Positions 1-9,107 of a stretch of 64,000 bases of DNA are shown one piece after another. The first letter of the stretch is position 1. Each line of letters opens with the position of its first letter. The stretch is from the NCBI RefSeq assembly GCF_025854275.1, contig NZ_CP107567.1:806001-870000 (forward strand). The letters run 5' to 3'. The position numbers were made by a program, and so were the translations under genes. Below the pieces are notes generated by a model, which was not told the DNA's origin, searched no databases, and saw only the letters and a list, made by a program, of their open reading frames with translations. This DNA is from Streptomyces peucetius (GTDB lineage: Bacteria; Actinomycetota; Actinomycetes; Streptomycetales; Streptomycetaceae).

Positions 1-112
1 CACTGTCCGGCCGATCATGATGGCCTGCCGGCCCGCCAGACGGGCCGCCGGGCTGCCGGGCGCGGCACTATGGTCGTGAACCAGCCGACGGAGACACAGC
101 GGTAGGGGAATC

Positions 113-1510
113 ATGGTCGCGTTCCACGCGTCCGCGCTGGACGGTGTCGCCCGTAATCCGGCGCTGTCGACACCGCTGCTGCTGCGCCTGCTCGCCTTCG
201 ACGGGGGCGGTGACCGTCGTCCGCCCCGTCGTGCGCTGCAGCGGGCCGGGCTTTCCGAGTCGGCCGTCGTGGTGATCCTGGCCCACCCGGATCCGGGCGT
301 CCGGATCGATTTCGCCATGAGTGCCAGGGCGGAGCCTGCACAGCGGGCCCGGCTCGCGGACGATCCTTCTTTCAAAGTGCGGGCAGCTCTTGCGTACGGA
401 CCCGAGGTCTACGGCCCCCGCACGAAGGTCGCGCCGCTCCCGGCCGCCGTGTGCGTCCGCCTGCTCGACGACCCCGCCCCTTCTGTCCGGACGGCACTGC
501 TGGACTCGCCCCATCTGGCGTCGTCGTTCGTGGCCTCAATGGCTACTCATCACAGCTCGGCAGCGCGCCAGGAAGCGGTGCGTGCATGGGAGATCCTGCC
601 GCCGGGTGAGCGGTCGGCGCTGCTTGCCGACCCTGATCCCGGTGTGCGGCGGGCCGCCGCACACCGGGAGTGCCGACGGGACGCCCACGTCACCGCCGAA
701 CTGCTCCAGGATCCGAAGTCCGCCGCCGAGGCGCTGTGCCGAGGGCTCCTCGTCCGCGCCGACGCCGAGCGGTGCGTCGCCGAGGGGACGCACCTGGCGG
801 CTCTTGCCGAGAACCCGTCGTTGCCCGCCGATCTCGTGGAGCGGCTCGCCGTCGACCCCGACGAGGCCGTACGGCTCGCGGTCTCCCTCAGGCCCGAGCT
901 GGACGAGGCACGGCGCATGGCGATCGACTTCACGGCCGGTGACCTCGACAGGGGCGACGGCGTGCAGTGGGTACGGGACGGGCTGACCGACCCCGAGGTG
1001 CTGCGCCGAGCCGCAACCTCCGCCCACCCGCTGCTCCGGCGCGCCGCCGCCCGGAGCCCCCACCTGCCGCCCGACCTGCTGCGCCTGCTCGCACGCGTCG
1101 AGGACCCGGTGGTGGAGAACCTCCTGGGCATTCACCACCCCGACACCCCGGAGAAGGTCCTGATGCGCGTGTTCGCGAGGCTCGGCGGGACGTTCTCCGC
1201 CTGGATGGCGGAGACGCACCCTCGCTTTCCCCGCGAGGGCCTCGCCACCCGCTACGCGGACCACCCGGACGGGAACTACCGCCGACTGGCTGTTCGGGAT
1301 CCGGCCGCTACGCCCGCGCTGATCGAGCGGCTCAGCCATGACCCCGAGGTCTGGACGCGCCAGGCGGCGGCCGGCGACCCGCGCCTCCCGCTCCACCGGC
1401 TCCGCGAGGCACTCCACATACCCGAGCTGGCCTCCAGCGCGGGCGCCAACCCGGCGCTCCCTGAAGACGAGATGGCCGCCGTCCTGAACCGGGCCGGCGT
1501 TCCCGCCTGA
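113..1510 (+). CDS. Leucine-rich repeat variant (LRV) protein
   Basis: This 465-residue protein is built almost entirely of short alpha-helical repeats with the pattern LAxxPxLPxxLxxxLAxDPxxxVRxAVA, for example around residues 225-265 and 305-345. That is the signature of the leucine-rich repeat variant/HEAT-like solenoids common in Streptomyces. No signal peptide, membrane segment or catalytic motif is visible, so a cytoplasmic protein-binding scaffold is the likely role, but the partner is unknown. ATG 113 follows a purine-rich TAGGGGAA at good spacing. No partner gene lies nearby on the same strand. Family assignment is by repeat pattern; the biological role is not inferable. Confidence 0.8.
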   Translation: MVAFHASALDGVARNPALSTPLLLRLLAFDGGGDRRPPRRALQRAGLSESAVVVILAHPDPGVRIDFAMSARAEPAQRARLADDPSFKVRAALAYGPEVYGPRTKVAPLPAAVCVRLLDDPAPSVRTALLDSPHLASSFVASMATHHSSAARQEAVRAWEILPPGERSALLADPDPGVRRAAAHRECRRDAHVTAELLQDPKSAAEALCRGLLVRADAERCVAEGTHLAALAENPSLPADLVERLAVDPDEAVRLAVSLRPELDEARRMAIDFTAGDLDRGDGVQWVRDGLTDPEVLRRAATSAHPLLRRAAARSPHLPPDLLRLLARVEDPVVENLLGIHHPDTPEKVLMRVFARLGGTFSAWMAETHPRFPREGLATRYADHPDGNYRRLAVRDPAATPALIERLSHDPEVWTRQAAAGDPRLPLHRLREALHIPELASSAGANPALPEDEMAAVLNRAGVPA

Positions 1511-1761
1511 CCGCCGTGCAGGACCGGCCGGCCTGCGCCACTTCCCGGAGAGGCCCTCGTTCCAAGACTTCGACGTGTCGGCGTCACCCTCGGGCCTGGA
1601 TGGCTTTATCGACGACTCACGACAGCAGTTGCTCACGACTGCGGGAGGCATCCGCCAGGGCTGAATCTCGATGTCGACGAGAACGGGCGGCGCTGGCGGG
1701 CACCCCGGCAACGGCGCGATGGCGGCTGCCACCTACGCCCGTAGCCAGCGCTTTTGCCCGC

Positions 1762-1892
1762 GGCGCCGACGGGCGGCAGAACGGCGGCCTGTCCGCCACC
1801 ACCGAGCTGCTGCCCGAAGTCATGAACAACCGTCGCGGGCGCTGCCTCCCGAACTGCTCGACAAACGCTGCTCCGAGACGTGGACAGAGCCA
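1762..1892 (+). repeat. Left 131-bp inverted repeat of island
   Basis: Reverse-complementing these 131 bases gives the sequence at 5669-5799 with one mismatch (C versus T near 5720). Homology stops abruptly at both ends: the inner edge is TGGACAGAGCCA at 1881-1892 and the outer edge is GGCGCC at 1762. I do not recognise the repeat as the end of a named IS. Confidence 0.9.
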
Positions 1893-2337
1893 CGTCGTCC
1901 GGCTCACCATCGACGACGTCATCCGCGACGACGACACCATGCTGCTACGACTCGGCGAGCCACCCTCCCCCGTTCCCGCGCCGGTCGCCGCCCTGCTGCT
2001 GGAACACATCACGAACCGCGGCAACATGAACACCGCCACCAACCCGGCATCCCGCTGGCTCTTCCCCGGCCGCCGAAGCGGCCAGCCGCTCGGCCCCAAC
2101 CACCTGTCCACGCTCCTGAACAAGGTCGGAATCCCGATCGCCGCCGCCCGCGGGGCCGCCATCCGGCAGCAACTCCTCGAACTCCCCGCACCCGTCGTCG
2201 CAGACGCTCTCGGCTACCACGACAAGACCACGACCAGGCTCCGCAGCGAGACCGGCGGGACCTGGAGCCGATACGCCCCAGGGGAACACGCAAGGTCACC
2301 AGCGGGCTGGGTCCCTCGTGGATCCGACGACAGTTGA
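1893..2337 (+). pseudogene. Tyrosine recombinase/integrase C-terminal remnant
   Basis: About 147 codons resemble the C-terminal part of Streptomyces site-specific integrases. They contain an RLTIDDV-like stretch, a PASRWLFPGRRSGQPL segment, and a tail LGYHDKTTTRL followed by GGTWSRYAPGEH, which is characteristic of that family. The frame starts directly at the inner end of the left inverted repeat, so the N-terminal two thirds are missing. The frame stays open upstream through the repeat, but that part does not look like integrase. It is probably inactive. Recognition rests on remembered tail motifs and needs a homology search. Confidence 0.6.
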
Positions 2338-2370
2338 AGACGAAATCTTACCTGCGTATCACACACAGGG

Positions 2371-3522
2371 TCAGAACTTGGCGAGGCGGTACGCGTAGCA
2401 GTCCTCGCACATGTCTTCGCCCATGTCCGCGACGGTGAAGGCGAGGTCTCCGGCCTGCTGGCAGTAGTCGCACACGCCCGCGTGGCCGCTTCCGCAGCTG
2501 AAGCAGATGTACGAAATCGTGTCGGGCGCCGCTGCGGTATTAACGGGAGCTACCGCCGAGTCGCCGCACACCGAGCAGCTGTCGAAGTCCTGGCCGCCGT
2601 CCTTGATGGTGATGTGACGGCTCTCGCCGATGTACTCCCACGCCGCTTCCACGCCGGAGCCGTAACTCTGCCAGCAGAAGTGGCACGTCAGGTCCACCGC
2701 ACCGCCGTCGAGCACGACCGCGTACAGGCCGCAGGAGCGGCAGGGGACAGTCACGTACTCGTGGCCTCTGAGCTGGTCGGCGATCTCGCTCTTCCGCTGT
2801 GCGACGAAGGCCGTGATGTGCTGCAAATGGCCGCGGATCTCGTCCATCTCCTGCTCGGCGGTCCACGCCTCGCCCGGATCCTCGACGTGCGGCAGGACGT
2901 CAAAGCGGAGGAAGTACATGAGCAGGGTCAGGACGGGCAGGGTCCGGGCCTGGACTGCGCCGAAGGTGTCGCTCCCACCGAAGTGGGTCAGCCGGTTGCG
3001 AAGTTGCCCCAGAGCGACAAGGTCTTCATCCTCCGGGTCGAGAACGGTTTCAACGGCCAGACCCACGTTCTCGTTCAGTCGCTCGATCGCCTTCTCGGCG
3101 CCGCAGCTCCTGTACTTGCCGGCCTTGTGCTTTGTCTCGTCGAACTTCCCCGTGTTCGCCCAGACGAGTGCCGGCTGATGCATCTCCAACCGGGCCTTGA
3201 ACAGCACCTCGGCCGCAGCGTGCAGGTGGAGCACCGCGCACTTGAGGTCCCTCGGCTCGGGACCGCCCTGGCGAGCGAGGAGCTCCACGGCGCTGCGCAG
3301 GAAGTCCAGACCGTTGGCGAGGGCGGGGAAGTGGAAGTCCTTCGCCTTGACGAGGGAGGAGCCTTCCTGCATTGAGACCGCCGCGCGGCGGGGGGAGGGG
3401 ACGGGGGCCTCCAGCTCCTCCTGGCCGCCGCGGGCTTCCTCCCTCGGCGCCCAAGGGGAAACGTCGGGGCGCTCGGCTCGGTCGGCCTCGGCGCGCAGCG
3501 CGGCAGCCTTCTCCAGAAACAT
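2371..3522 (-). CDS. HEPN-like RNase candidate with C-terminal zinc ribbons
   Basis: The 383-residue protein has two parts. Residues about 60-210 form a helical domain containing R175-N-R-L-T-H180, an exact match to the Rx4-6H motif of HEPN ribonucleases. Residues about 250-383 hold several CxxC pairs (CRSC, CHFC, CSVC, CFSC at 340-343, CDYC at 351-354, CEDC at 372-375), suggesting two or three zinc ribbons. HEPN proteins are frequent in toxin-antitoxin and antiphage systems; the zinc part could bind nucleic acid. ATG 3522 is the first ATG or GTG in frame, but the frame stays open upstream to about 3690 with coding-like residues and no start, so the N-terminus may be truncated. It lies on the same strand as the nuclease-like gene upstream. 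Confidence 0.6.
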   Translation of the reverse strand: MFLEKAAALRAEADRAERPDVSPWAPREEARGGQEELEAPVPSPRRAAVSMQEGSSLVKAKDFHFPALANGLDFLRSAVELLARQGGPEPRDLKCAVLHLHAAAEVLFKARLEMHQPALVWANTGKFDETKHKAGKYRSCGAEKAIERLNENVGLAVETVLDPEDEDLVALGQLRNRLTHFGGSDTFGAVQARTLPVLTLLMYFLRFDVLPHVEDPGEAWTAEQEMDEIRGHLQHITAFVAQRKSEIADQLRGHEYVTVPCRSCGLYAVVLDGGAVDLTCHFCWQSYGSGVEAAWEYIGESRHITIKDGGQDFDSCSVCGDSAVAPVNTAAAPDTISYICFSCGSGHAGVCDYCQQAGDLAFTVADMGEDMCEDCYAYRLAKF

Positions 3523-3890
3523 CCGCTCGTCGTCGATCCGGGGGCCGGCGGAGGCGGGGGGTACCCGACTCTCCAGCTCGGCGGCTCGGGCCCAAAGCTC
3601 GGCAGCCGATCCGGACTTCTCTACTCCGCTTCCCCCATCATCCGGCTCGATGCGGTCGTCCGCGAAGTCCCCTCCCGATGCCCCGTCCAGCTATCCGCTA
3701 TTCCAGGGAGAATAACGGATATGGGTTACCTAAATTGATCATTTTGTGTAGTCGACGGCCGGTGTAGGCGTCGACGACGGATACGTGTGGCCGGGCTCGG
3801 TGGCCATCAGGCCGGGTCGGCCTGCGGTGGTGGTGGCGCACGGCCCGAGCGAGCCGGCGCTGGCATCGGCGATCGGTGAGGGAGAGCCCG

Positions 3891-5435
3891 TCACGGTGCC
3901 GCCACGGCGGCGGCTTCGAGGCTGCGAGGCTTCGTCCAGGGGTAGGCCGCCCATGCCCCCCCCAGGATCGGGTTGATGGCGGGCCGCCCGTCGGCGAGGG
4001 CCCGTAGGGACCAGCCTGCAGGCGTTGGCTGCTCGATCTGGGCGAGAAGGGCGTGTTCGAGACCGGGGTCGGTCGCGATGACGGCGTCCTCCAGCTCACT
4101 GGCCGGAGCGACCAGCGTGGGCACGTCCGTGGTCGGCAGGGTGTCCCGGAAGTCCGGGGTGTTGACCAGGTGGTACGGCTCCATGGTGATCACGAGGCCG
4201 AACATCGGGCGGTCGGCCGGGATGTGGATGAACTTCGCGTGCCGGTTGCGGATCAGCTTCGCGGTGTTGGTGATCTGCTTTCCTATGGCCTTGCCCAGCT
4301 TCTGGTCCAGCTCGTCGCCGAACTCCTGCTGGGGGCCGAGCCGCAGCTTGGCAGTGGGCCGGACCGACTTGACTTCGACCAGCAGCACGAGCCCGGGCAG
4401 GACCACGATCCAGTCGACGCTCTTCTCCCCGTTCTTGCCGTAGACGATCTCCGGGAAAACCTCGGCGTCGGGCAGGAAGGGCAGATGCCGACCGACGTAC
4501 TGCTCGAACAGATCCCCCAGGTCGCGCGTGAAGGCGAGGAACGTCTCGTCGTCCGTGTAGTGGTCGCGGCCGGTGTAGTACAGGCCCATGGGGCTGACCT
4601 TACCCAGCACGGCGGGCGTGATTGAGATGAGGTAGTCGCATCCGTACCCGCGGACCAGCGGACGGGCCCGCAGCGGATTGGGGTTGTAACGCCGCAGCAG
4701 GGGATCCGAGGTCAGCAGGCCGGCCGCGACTCGGGCACGCCCCTCTGCGGCGTCGGTGGCGAAGTTCCGCTCCACCACCGTCTTGATCGCCGCCCGGCTG
4801 GTCAGGGCCTCGAAGACCGTGAGCTCGTTCTCGGGCAGCCAGGCAAGGTCGAACCGCCCCAGCCGGGTGGTCGCCGCGGTGTACAGCAGCAGCCCGAGCC
4901 CCCCGTAGTCAGCCAGTGGGCAGCCGAGGAGATCCTGCTCCCATCCGGCGGTGAGGACCTCCAGCGACCTGCTTGGCTTGGTCTGGACGAGCACGGCGAC
5001 ACTCCGCGCGAGCTCGGAGAAATCGTCCTCCTGCCACGTGAACTGAAGGCCCGCGAGGCGGAGCAGGAACCCTTCCAGGCGCTCGCCGACGGGCAGATGC
5101 CGCATCAGGTCGTCCAAGGCCGCGTGCTGGGCGAGGATCTCCCGCAGGTCGTCCTCGGTGGCCGCCTTCTGACGGTGCTCGTTGCCGTGGGCCAGCGACA
5201 CCCAGGCCGCATCCGCAAGACCACAGGGTCGATACAGCCCGGTACGGTCGGTGGCCCACTGCTCCTTCGTCGGCCACTGCGCGCTCGTTCGCGCGATCAG
5301 CGGCAGGAGGGAGCTGGGCGGGTGCCGGCGGACTCGCTGCACGTACTCGCGGTCGGCGACGGGGGAGCGGAAGAACGAACGGGCCATGCCCATCATTCTC
5401 TTCCGCAGGCTGTACCGAACGGGCCGAAATTTCAC
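3891..5435 (-). CDS. PD-(D/E)XK nuclease-like protein
   Basis: A 514-residue protein with a restriction-endonuclease-like core: D341 in the strand SVDWIVVLPG, then 12 residues, then E354-V-K356 in VLLVEVKS, the classical D...ExK arrangement. The roughly 320 residues before it are predominantly helical and not recognised. About 150 residues follow, including the conserved-looking ITMEPYHLVNTPDFR. The true start may be an internal methionine (MMGMARSFF, about residues 14-20), because GGAAGAG lies just before it. It sits in the inverted-repeat island upstream of the HEPN gene in the same direction. Nuclease activity is inferred; target and partner are unknown. Confidence 0.6.
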   Translation of the reverse strand: MKFRPVRYSLRKRMMGMARSFFRSPVADREYVQRVRRHPPSSLLPLIARTSAQWPTKEQWATDRTGLYRPCGLADAAWVSLAHGNEHRQKAATEDDLREILAQHAALDDLMRHLPVGERLEGFLLRLAGLQFTWQEDDFSELARSVAVLVQTKPSRSLEVLTAGWEQDLLGCPLADYGGLGLLLYTAATTRLGRFDLAWLPENELTVFEALTSRAAIKTVVERNFATDAAEGRARVAAGLLTSDPLLRRYNPNPLRARPLVRGYGCDYLISITPAVLGKVSPMGLYYTGRDHYTDDETFLAFTRDLGDLFEQYVGRHLPFLPDAEVFPEIVYGKNGEKSVDWIVVLPGLVLLVEVKSVRPTAKLRLGPQQEFGDELDQKLGKAIGKQITNTAKLIRNRHAKFIHIPADRPMFGLVITMEPYHLVNTPDFRDTLPTTDVPTLVAPASELEDAVIATDPGLEHALLAQIEQPTPAGWSLRALADGRPAINPILGGAWAAYPWTKPRSLEAAAVAAP

Positions 5436-5469
5436 AACTAGGGCCTGGTGGGTGAGGTGTTCGGCGAGG

Positions 5470-5668
5470 TCAGGGGCCGGTGGCTCGGGCAGGGACGGGG
5501 CGGCGTTGCTCGCCCACTCGGGCCTGCCCGGCCGCCTCTTCCTGCTCGGCTTCGGTGAGGGCCCGGTACAGCGAGGCGACCAAGGGGTTCGTGCCCGCGT
5601 TCTTCCCGGTCTTGATGGTCAGCTTCTTCGTGATCTCGGGGACGGGTACGTTCTTATCCTTGAGCGCC
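5470..5668 (-). pseudogene. Serine recombinase C-terminal remnant
   Basis: About 65 codons ending in a stop at 5470 read ALKDKNVPVPEITKKL, then a short linker, then VASLYRALTEAE. This resembles the C-terminal helix-turn-helix of resolvase/invertase family recombinases found on Streptomyces plasmids. The frame continues into the right inverted repeat, where the similarity is lost, so the catalytic domain is missing. It is a remnant and not a working recombinase. Confidence 0.5.
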
Positions 5669-5799
5669 TGGCTCTGTCCACGTCTCGGAGCAGCGTTTGT
5701 CGAGCAGTTCGGGAGGCAGTGCCCGCGACGGTTGTTCATGACTTCGGGCAGCAGCTCGGTGGTGGCGGACAGGCCGCCGTTCTGCCGCCCGTCGGCGCC
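5669..5799 (-). repeat. Right 131-bp inverted repeat of island
   Basis: This is the inverted copy of 1762-1892 with 130 of 131 positions identical. It begins TGGCTCTGTCCACG and ends GTCGGCGCC. Its outer end joins directly to exchanger-coding sequence at 5800. Confidence 0.9.
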
Positions 5800-6603
5800 G
5801 TGGGCGGCATCGCCGCCCAGACCGTGGCGATCGCGGTGGCCGACGCGTTCCACCGGCAGTCCAACCTGGAACACGCCGCCGCTTCGGTGCAGAACATGAT
5901 GTTCGGCTGCCTGCTCATCGTGCTGCTGGGCATCGCGCTGATGGCCACCTTCAGTCCGGACGTGACCGTCCTTGGAGTGCACCCGGCCTCGGTCGCCCTG
6001 GTGGCCCTGTACTGGGGTGGCCTGCGGCTCGTACGCGGGCAGGGCTCGCCCATGTGGCAAGCGGTTCCTACCAACGACACGCTGGCCGACGTCCCCGCCG
6101 ACGACACCGACGTCGGTGAGGGGGCCGTGGCTGTTCGCAGCAGCCGGCGGTTGTGAAGGGAGTTCGCCGCCGTCGCGATGCTCGTCATGGTCAGCGGATG
6201 GGCCGTGGCCCGCGCAGCCGAGGGCATCGTGGAGGGCACGGGTCTGAGTGCGGGGCTGGTCGGCGCGGTGTTCATGGGCGTGGTCAATGCGCTCCCGGAG
6301 ACCGTCACGTCCATCGCCGCCGTACGCCGCGGCGCCGTCACGCTGGCCATCGCGGCCATCATCGGCGGGAACTGCCTCGACGCGCTCAACCTGGTCGTGG
6401 GCGGCATCGCGTACCGGGGAGGATCGCTCTTCCATACCGCGGCTCCGGACGAGTTGTTCCTCACCAGCGGCGCACTGGTGATGACCGCTGTTCTTCTCGG
6501 CGGCCTGCTCGTGCGCCAGCGGGCCGGCTGGCTACGGGTGGGGTTCGACGGCGTCCTGCTCCTGGCTCTCTATCTCAGCATTGTCACCATCCTCGCGTTC
6601 TAG
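5800..6603 (+). pseudogene. Na+/Ca2+ exchanger (CaCA family) pseudogene
   Basis: The reading frame shows the end of the first exchanger half (GGIAAQTVAIAVADAFHR, several membrane segments), then the second alpha repeat with VNALPETVTSIAAV and GGNCLDALNLVV, and further membrane helices to LAF at 6603. These are typical of cation/Ca2+ antiporters of the inner membrane. Two lesions are seen: the first membrane helices and first alpha-repeat motif are missing where the inverted repeat begins, and an in-frame TGA at 6154-6156 splits the halves. The codon before REFAAV is probably a mutated TGG. No functional product is expected. Confidence 0.75.
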
Positions 6604-6619
6604 CCCTCCGTTGGGGAGG

Positions 6620-6650
6620 CCGCTGGGACGACACACCGTCGTCCCAGCGG
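6620..6650. terminator. Bidirectional terminator hairpin
   Basis: CCGCTGGGACGAC (6620-6632) pairs perfectly with GTCGTCCCAGCGG (6638-6650) around the loop ACACC. It lies between the converging exchanger pseudogene and the last CNNM gene and can serve both strands. Confidence 0.85.
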
Positions 6651-6681
6651 CATCGGCCGGCCGGCGTGAAGGAGTGCGGCC

Positions 6682-7704
6682 CTACTGCGCGGGCTGCAGT
6701 CCCATCAGGCGGGCGATCAGGTCGTCCAGGCTGATCAGTCCGGCGAGTCGGCCGTCTTGCGCACGGATGAGGGCCAGCGACGCCCGGTTCCTTCGCAGTT
6801 GTTCGAGCGCTTGGGAGACGGTGGTGTCCGTCCTCAGTTCCGGCACGGGTCGGACCAGGTCGCGTGCGGTTGCCGCACGGCCTCGGGTGCGGGCGACCAG
6901 TGCGTCGCGGGCGTGGATGGAGCCCAGGACTGTGTCGCCGTCCACGACGAGGAGGCGGGAGCGGTCGGCCTCGGTGGTCCGGGCCAGGATCGCGTCCAGG
7001 TCTGCCTCGGCAGAGACGGTCACGATGGCATCCGCTGGTGTCAGGAGCTCCGAGACCGCGGTCTGCGGCTCCGTCAGGGAGCGGGTGATCAGCTCGGAGT
7101 CGACCTTGTTGATCAGGCCGAGGCGCTCCGATTCGGTCACGAGGTGCGTGAGTTGCTCGCGGTTGTGGACGGCTGCGAGTTCGTCGCGCGGCTGGACCCG
7201 GCACATGCGCACCAGGGCGTTGCTGACCTTGTTGAGCAGCCAGATCAGCGGCCGTACGGCGTTGACCAGGGCGCGGAAGGGCGGGGTGAGCAGCATGGCG
7301 GAGCGCTCGGGGTGGGCGATGGCCCACGATTTGGGTGCCATCTCGCCGAGGACCATGTGGAGGAAGACGACCACGGTCATGGCGAAGGCGAAGGCGATGC
7401 CGTAGCTGAGCCCGCTGGGCAGGCCCAGCTGGTGCAGCAGCGGGTCGACCTGGTGGGAGATCGCGGGCTTGGAGATCGAGCCCAGTCCCAGGGTGCAGAT
7501 GGTGATGCCGAGCTGAGCGCCCGCGAGCATGAGCGACAGCTCCCGCATGCCGGCGAGAGCGGCCTTGGCACCGCGTTGCCCGTCGGCTGCTGCCTTCTCC
7601 ATGCGGTGGCGTTTGGCGGCAACGAGGGCGAATTCGGCGGCGACGAAGAAGCCGCTGCCGATCAGTAGCAGGACGGTGACGAAGAGGGCCATCGGGAAGC
7701 TCAT
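6682..7704 (-). CDS. CNNM/CorC-like membrane protein (DUF21 + CBS pair), short form
   Basis: A 340-residue protein of the HlyC/CorC (hemolysin-like, CNNM) family implicated in Mg2+/divalent cation transport. Residues 1-180 are the DUF21 transmembrane domain, with the hallmark FFVAAEFALVAA, GAQLGIT and VLGEMAPKSWA segments. Residues about 200-335 form a CBS-domain pair. The C-terminal transporter-associated domain of the long paralogues is absent. Its ATG overlaps the stop of the gene upstream (ATGA at 7701-7704), so translation is coupled. It is the last gene of a four-paralogue run. The transported ion cannot be deduced here. Confidence 0.85.
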   Translation of the reverse strand: MSFPMALFVTVLLLIGSGFFVAAEFALVAAKRHRMEKAAADGQRGAKAALAGMRELSLMLAGAQLGITICTLGLGSISKPAISHQVDPLLHQLGLPSGLSYGIAFAFAMTVVVFLHMVLGEMAPKSWAIAHPERSAMLLTPPFRALVNAVRPLIWLLNKVSNALVRMCRVQPRDELAAVHNREQLTHLVTESERLGLINKVDSELITRSLTEPQTAVSELLTPADAIVTVSAEADLDAILARTTEADRSRLLVVDGDTVLGSIHARDALVARTRGRAATARDLVRPVPELRTDTTVSQALEQLRRNRASLALIRAQDGRLAGLISLDDLIARLMGLQPAQ

Positions 7705-9044
7705 GACTGCGCCTCCTCGGCGGCGTTCTCGGCAGGCTGGGTGCGCTCGATGCGTACGCGTTCTGGAACGTGCCGGTCCAGGCTCAGTACCTGGATGTGC
7801 ACCCCGTCCACGGTGAGGCCGTCACCGATGGCCGGGAAGCGGCCGAGCCGGTCGATGATCAGGCCGGCCACGGTGTCGTAGTCCTCCTCTTCGGGAAGGT
7901 CAATACCGGTGGCGTCTTCGATCTCGTCCAAACGCCGGCCGGCGTCCACCAGCCAGCCGTCCGCCTCGGGGACGGCGAGCTCGACGATGGTGTCACTCTC
8001 GTCGGCGATGTCACCGACGAGTTCCTCGGCGATGTCCTCGTAGGTGACGACGCCGGCGACGCCGCCGTGCTCGTCGAGAACGACCGCGAACTCGTCGTCC
8101 CGCTCGCGCATCTGCGCCACGGCATCAGGCAGTGGCAGCGTGTCGGGCAGCAGGAGCGGCCGGCGGGCCGCGCCGCCCGCTGTGGTGGTCTCGAAGCGGT
8201 CCGCGGGCAGGCGTATCAGGTCCCGTACGCCGAGGACGCCCGCGATGTCGTCGGGGTGGTCGCCGAAGACGGGGTAGTTGGAGTGGCCGTGTTTCGCGAT
8301 GAGCTCCACTGCTGCAGCGGCTGTGGCGTCTTTGTGGAGGAACACGGCGTCCGCGCGCGGCACCATGACTTCGCCCAGGGTGCGCTCGGAGAACTCCACG
8401 GCATGGTCCAGCAGCTCGGCGGTGTCGGCAGGGAGGTGGCCCTGCTCGTGGGACTCACCGATCAGGTGGCTGAGCTCTTCGAGGGTGGCACCGTGGTGCA
8501 GTTCCTCGACGGGCTCGATGCCGACCTTGCGCAGCAGCTTGTTCGCGGCGCCGTCGAAGACGCGCACGACGGGCCCGACGATCTTCAGGTAGACGAGGGT
8601 CGAGGGAGCGAGGGACTTGGCGAGCCGCTCGGGGACGGCGAGTGCCAGGTTCTTGGGCGCCAGCTCTCCCAGCACCATCTGCACGACGGTCGCGAACAGA
8701 AAGGCAAGTGTCACGGAGACCGCGGTGACCGCCCCGCCGGACAGTCCGACTTCTTCCAGCACGGGCCTGAGCAGCGCGGAGACGGAGGGTTCGGCGAGGA
8801 AGCCGACGATCAGGCCGGTGACGGTGATACCGAGCTGGGCACCGGAGAGCATGAACGAGAGCCGTTCCAGCACTTTCAGTGCGCGGGCGGCGCGCTTGTC
8901 ACCTCGTTCGGCCTCTCGGGCGAGTGCGATGCGGTCGGCGGCGACGTAGGCGAACTCCTGGGCGACGAAGTAGCCGGTGCCCGCGGTCAGGACGAGGACG
9001 GCCAGTAGGCCGAGCACGGCGGTCACCGAGCACCACCCGGACAC
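7701..9044 (-). CDS. CNNM/CorC-like membrane protein (DUF21 + CBS + CorC domain), long form
   Basis: A 447-residue member of the same family with three modules. These are DUF21 membrane helices (residues about 5-185, with VAQEFAYVAA, SGAQLGITVTG and VLGELAPKNLA), a CBS pair (about 205-340, with GEVMVPRADAVF and GVVTYEDIAEELVG), and the C-terminal CorC/HlyC transporter-associated domain (about 355-440, with YDTVAGLIIDRLGRFP). An alternative GTG start six codons inside (9026) would begin closer to the first helix. It overlaps the short paralogue downstream, and the pair repeats the organisation found at 9188-11538. Confidence 0.87.
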   Translation of the reverse strand: MSGWCSVTAVLGLLAVLVLTAGTGYFVAQEFAYVAADRIALAREAERGDKRAARALKVLERLSFMLSGAQLGITVTGLIVGFLAEPSVSALLRPVLEEVGLSGGAVTAVSVTLAFLFATVVQMVLGELAPKNLALAVPERLAKSLAPSTLVYLKIVGPVVRVFDGAANKLLRKVGIEPVEELHHGATLEELSHLIGESHEQGHLPADTAELLDHAVEFSERTLGEVMVPRADAVFLHKDATAAAAVELIAKHGHSNYPVFGDHPDDIAGVLGVRDLIRLPADRFETTTAGGAARRPLLLPDTLPLPDAVAQMRERDDEFAVVLDEHGGVAGVVTYEDIAEELVGDIADESDTIVELAVPEADGWLVDAGRRLDEIEDATGIDLPEEEDYDTVAGLIIDRLGRFPAIGDGLTVDGVHIQVLSLDRHVPERVRIERTQPAENAAEEAQS

Positions 9045-9107
9045 GTGCCGGAGTCAGGGCCGAGTGGTCGGGGACTGTGGCCCGCAGGGTCCGTCGGTCT
9101 GGCGGAC

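Larger units (their letters stand above)
1762..5799. mobile_element. Candidate genomic island bounded by 131-bp inverted repeats
   Basis: The segment lies between two near-identical inverted repeats and holds two minus-strand genes (a HEPN/zinc-ribbon protein and a PD-(D/E)XK nuclease-like protein). A tyrosine-recombinase tail touches the left repeat and a serine-recombinase tail touches the right repeat. The right edge directly abuts a Na+/Ca2+ exchanger gene that lacks its first part. These facts are seen in the sequence; that it moved as a unit is inference. No target-site duplication is evident. Confidence 0.55.

Noticed and set aside
1560..1761. Missing first part of the exchanger gene left of the island
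   Set aside because: Translation of this stretch on both strands shows none of the expected membrane segments, so a simple insertion with both gene halves flanking the island is not supported.
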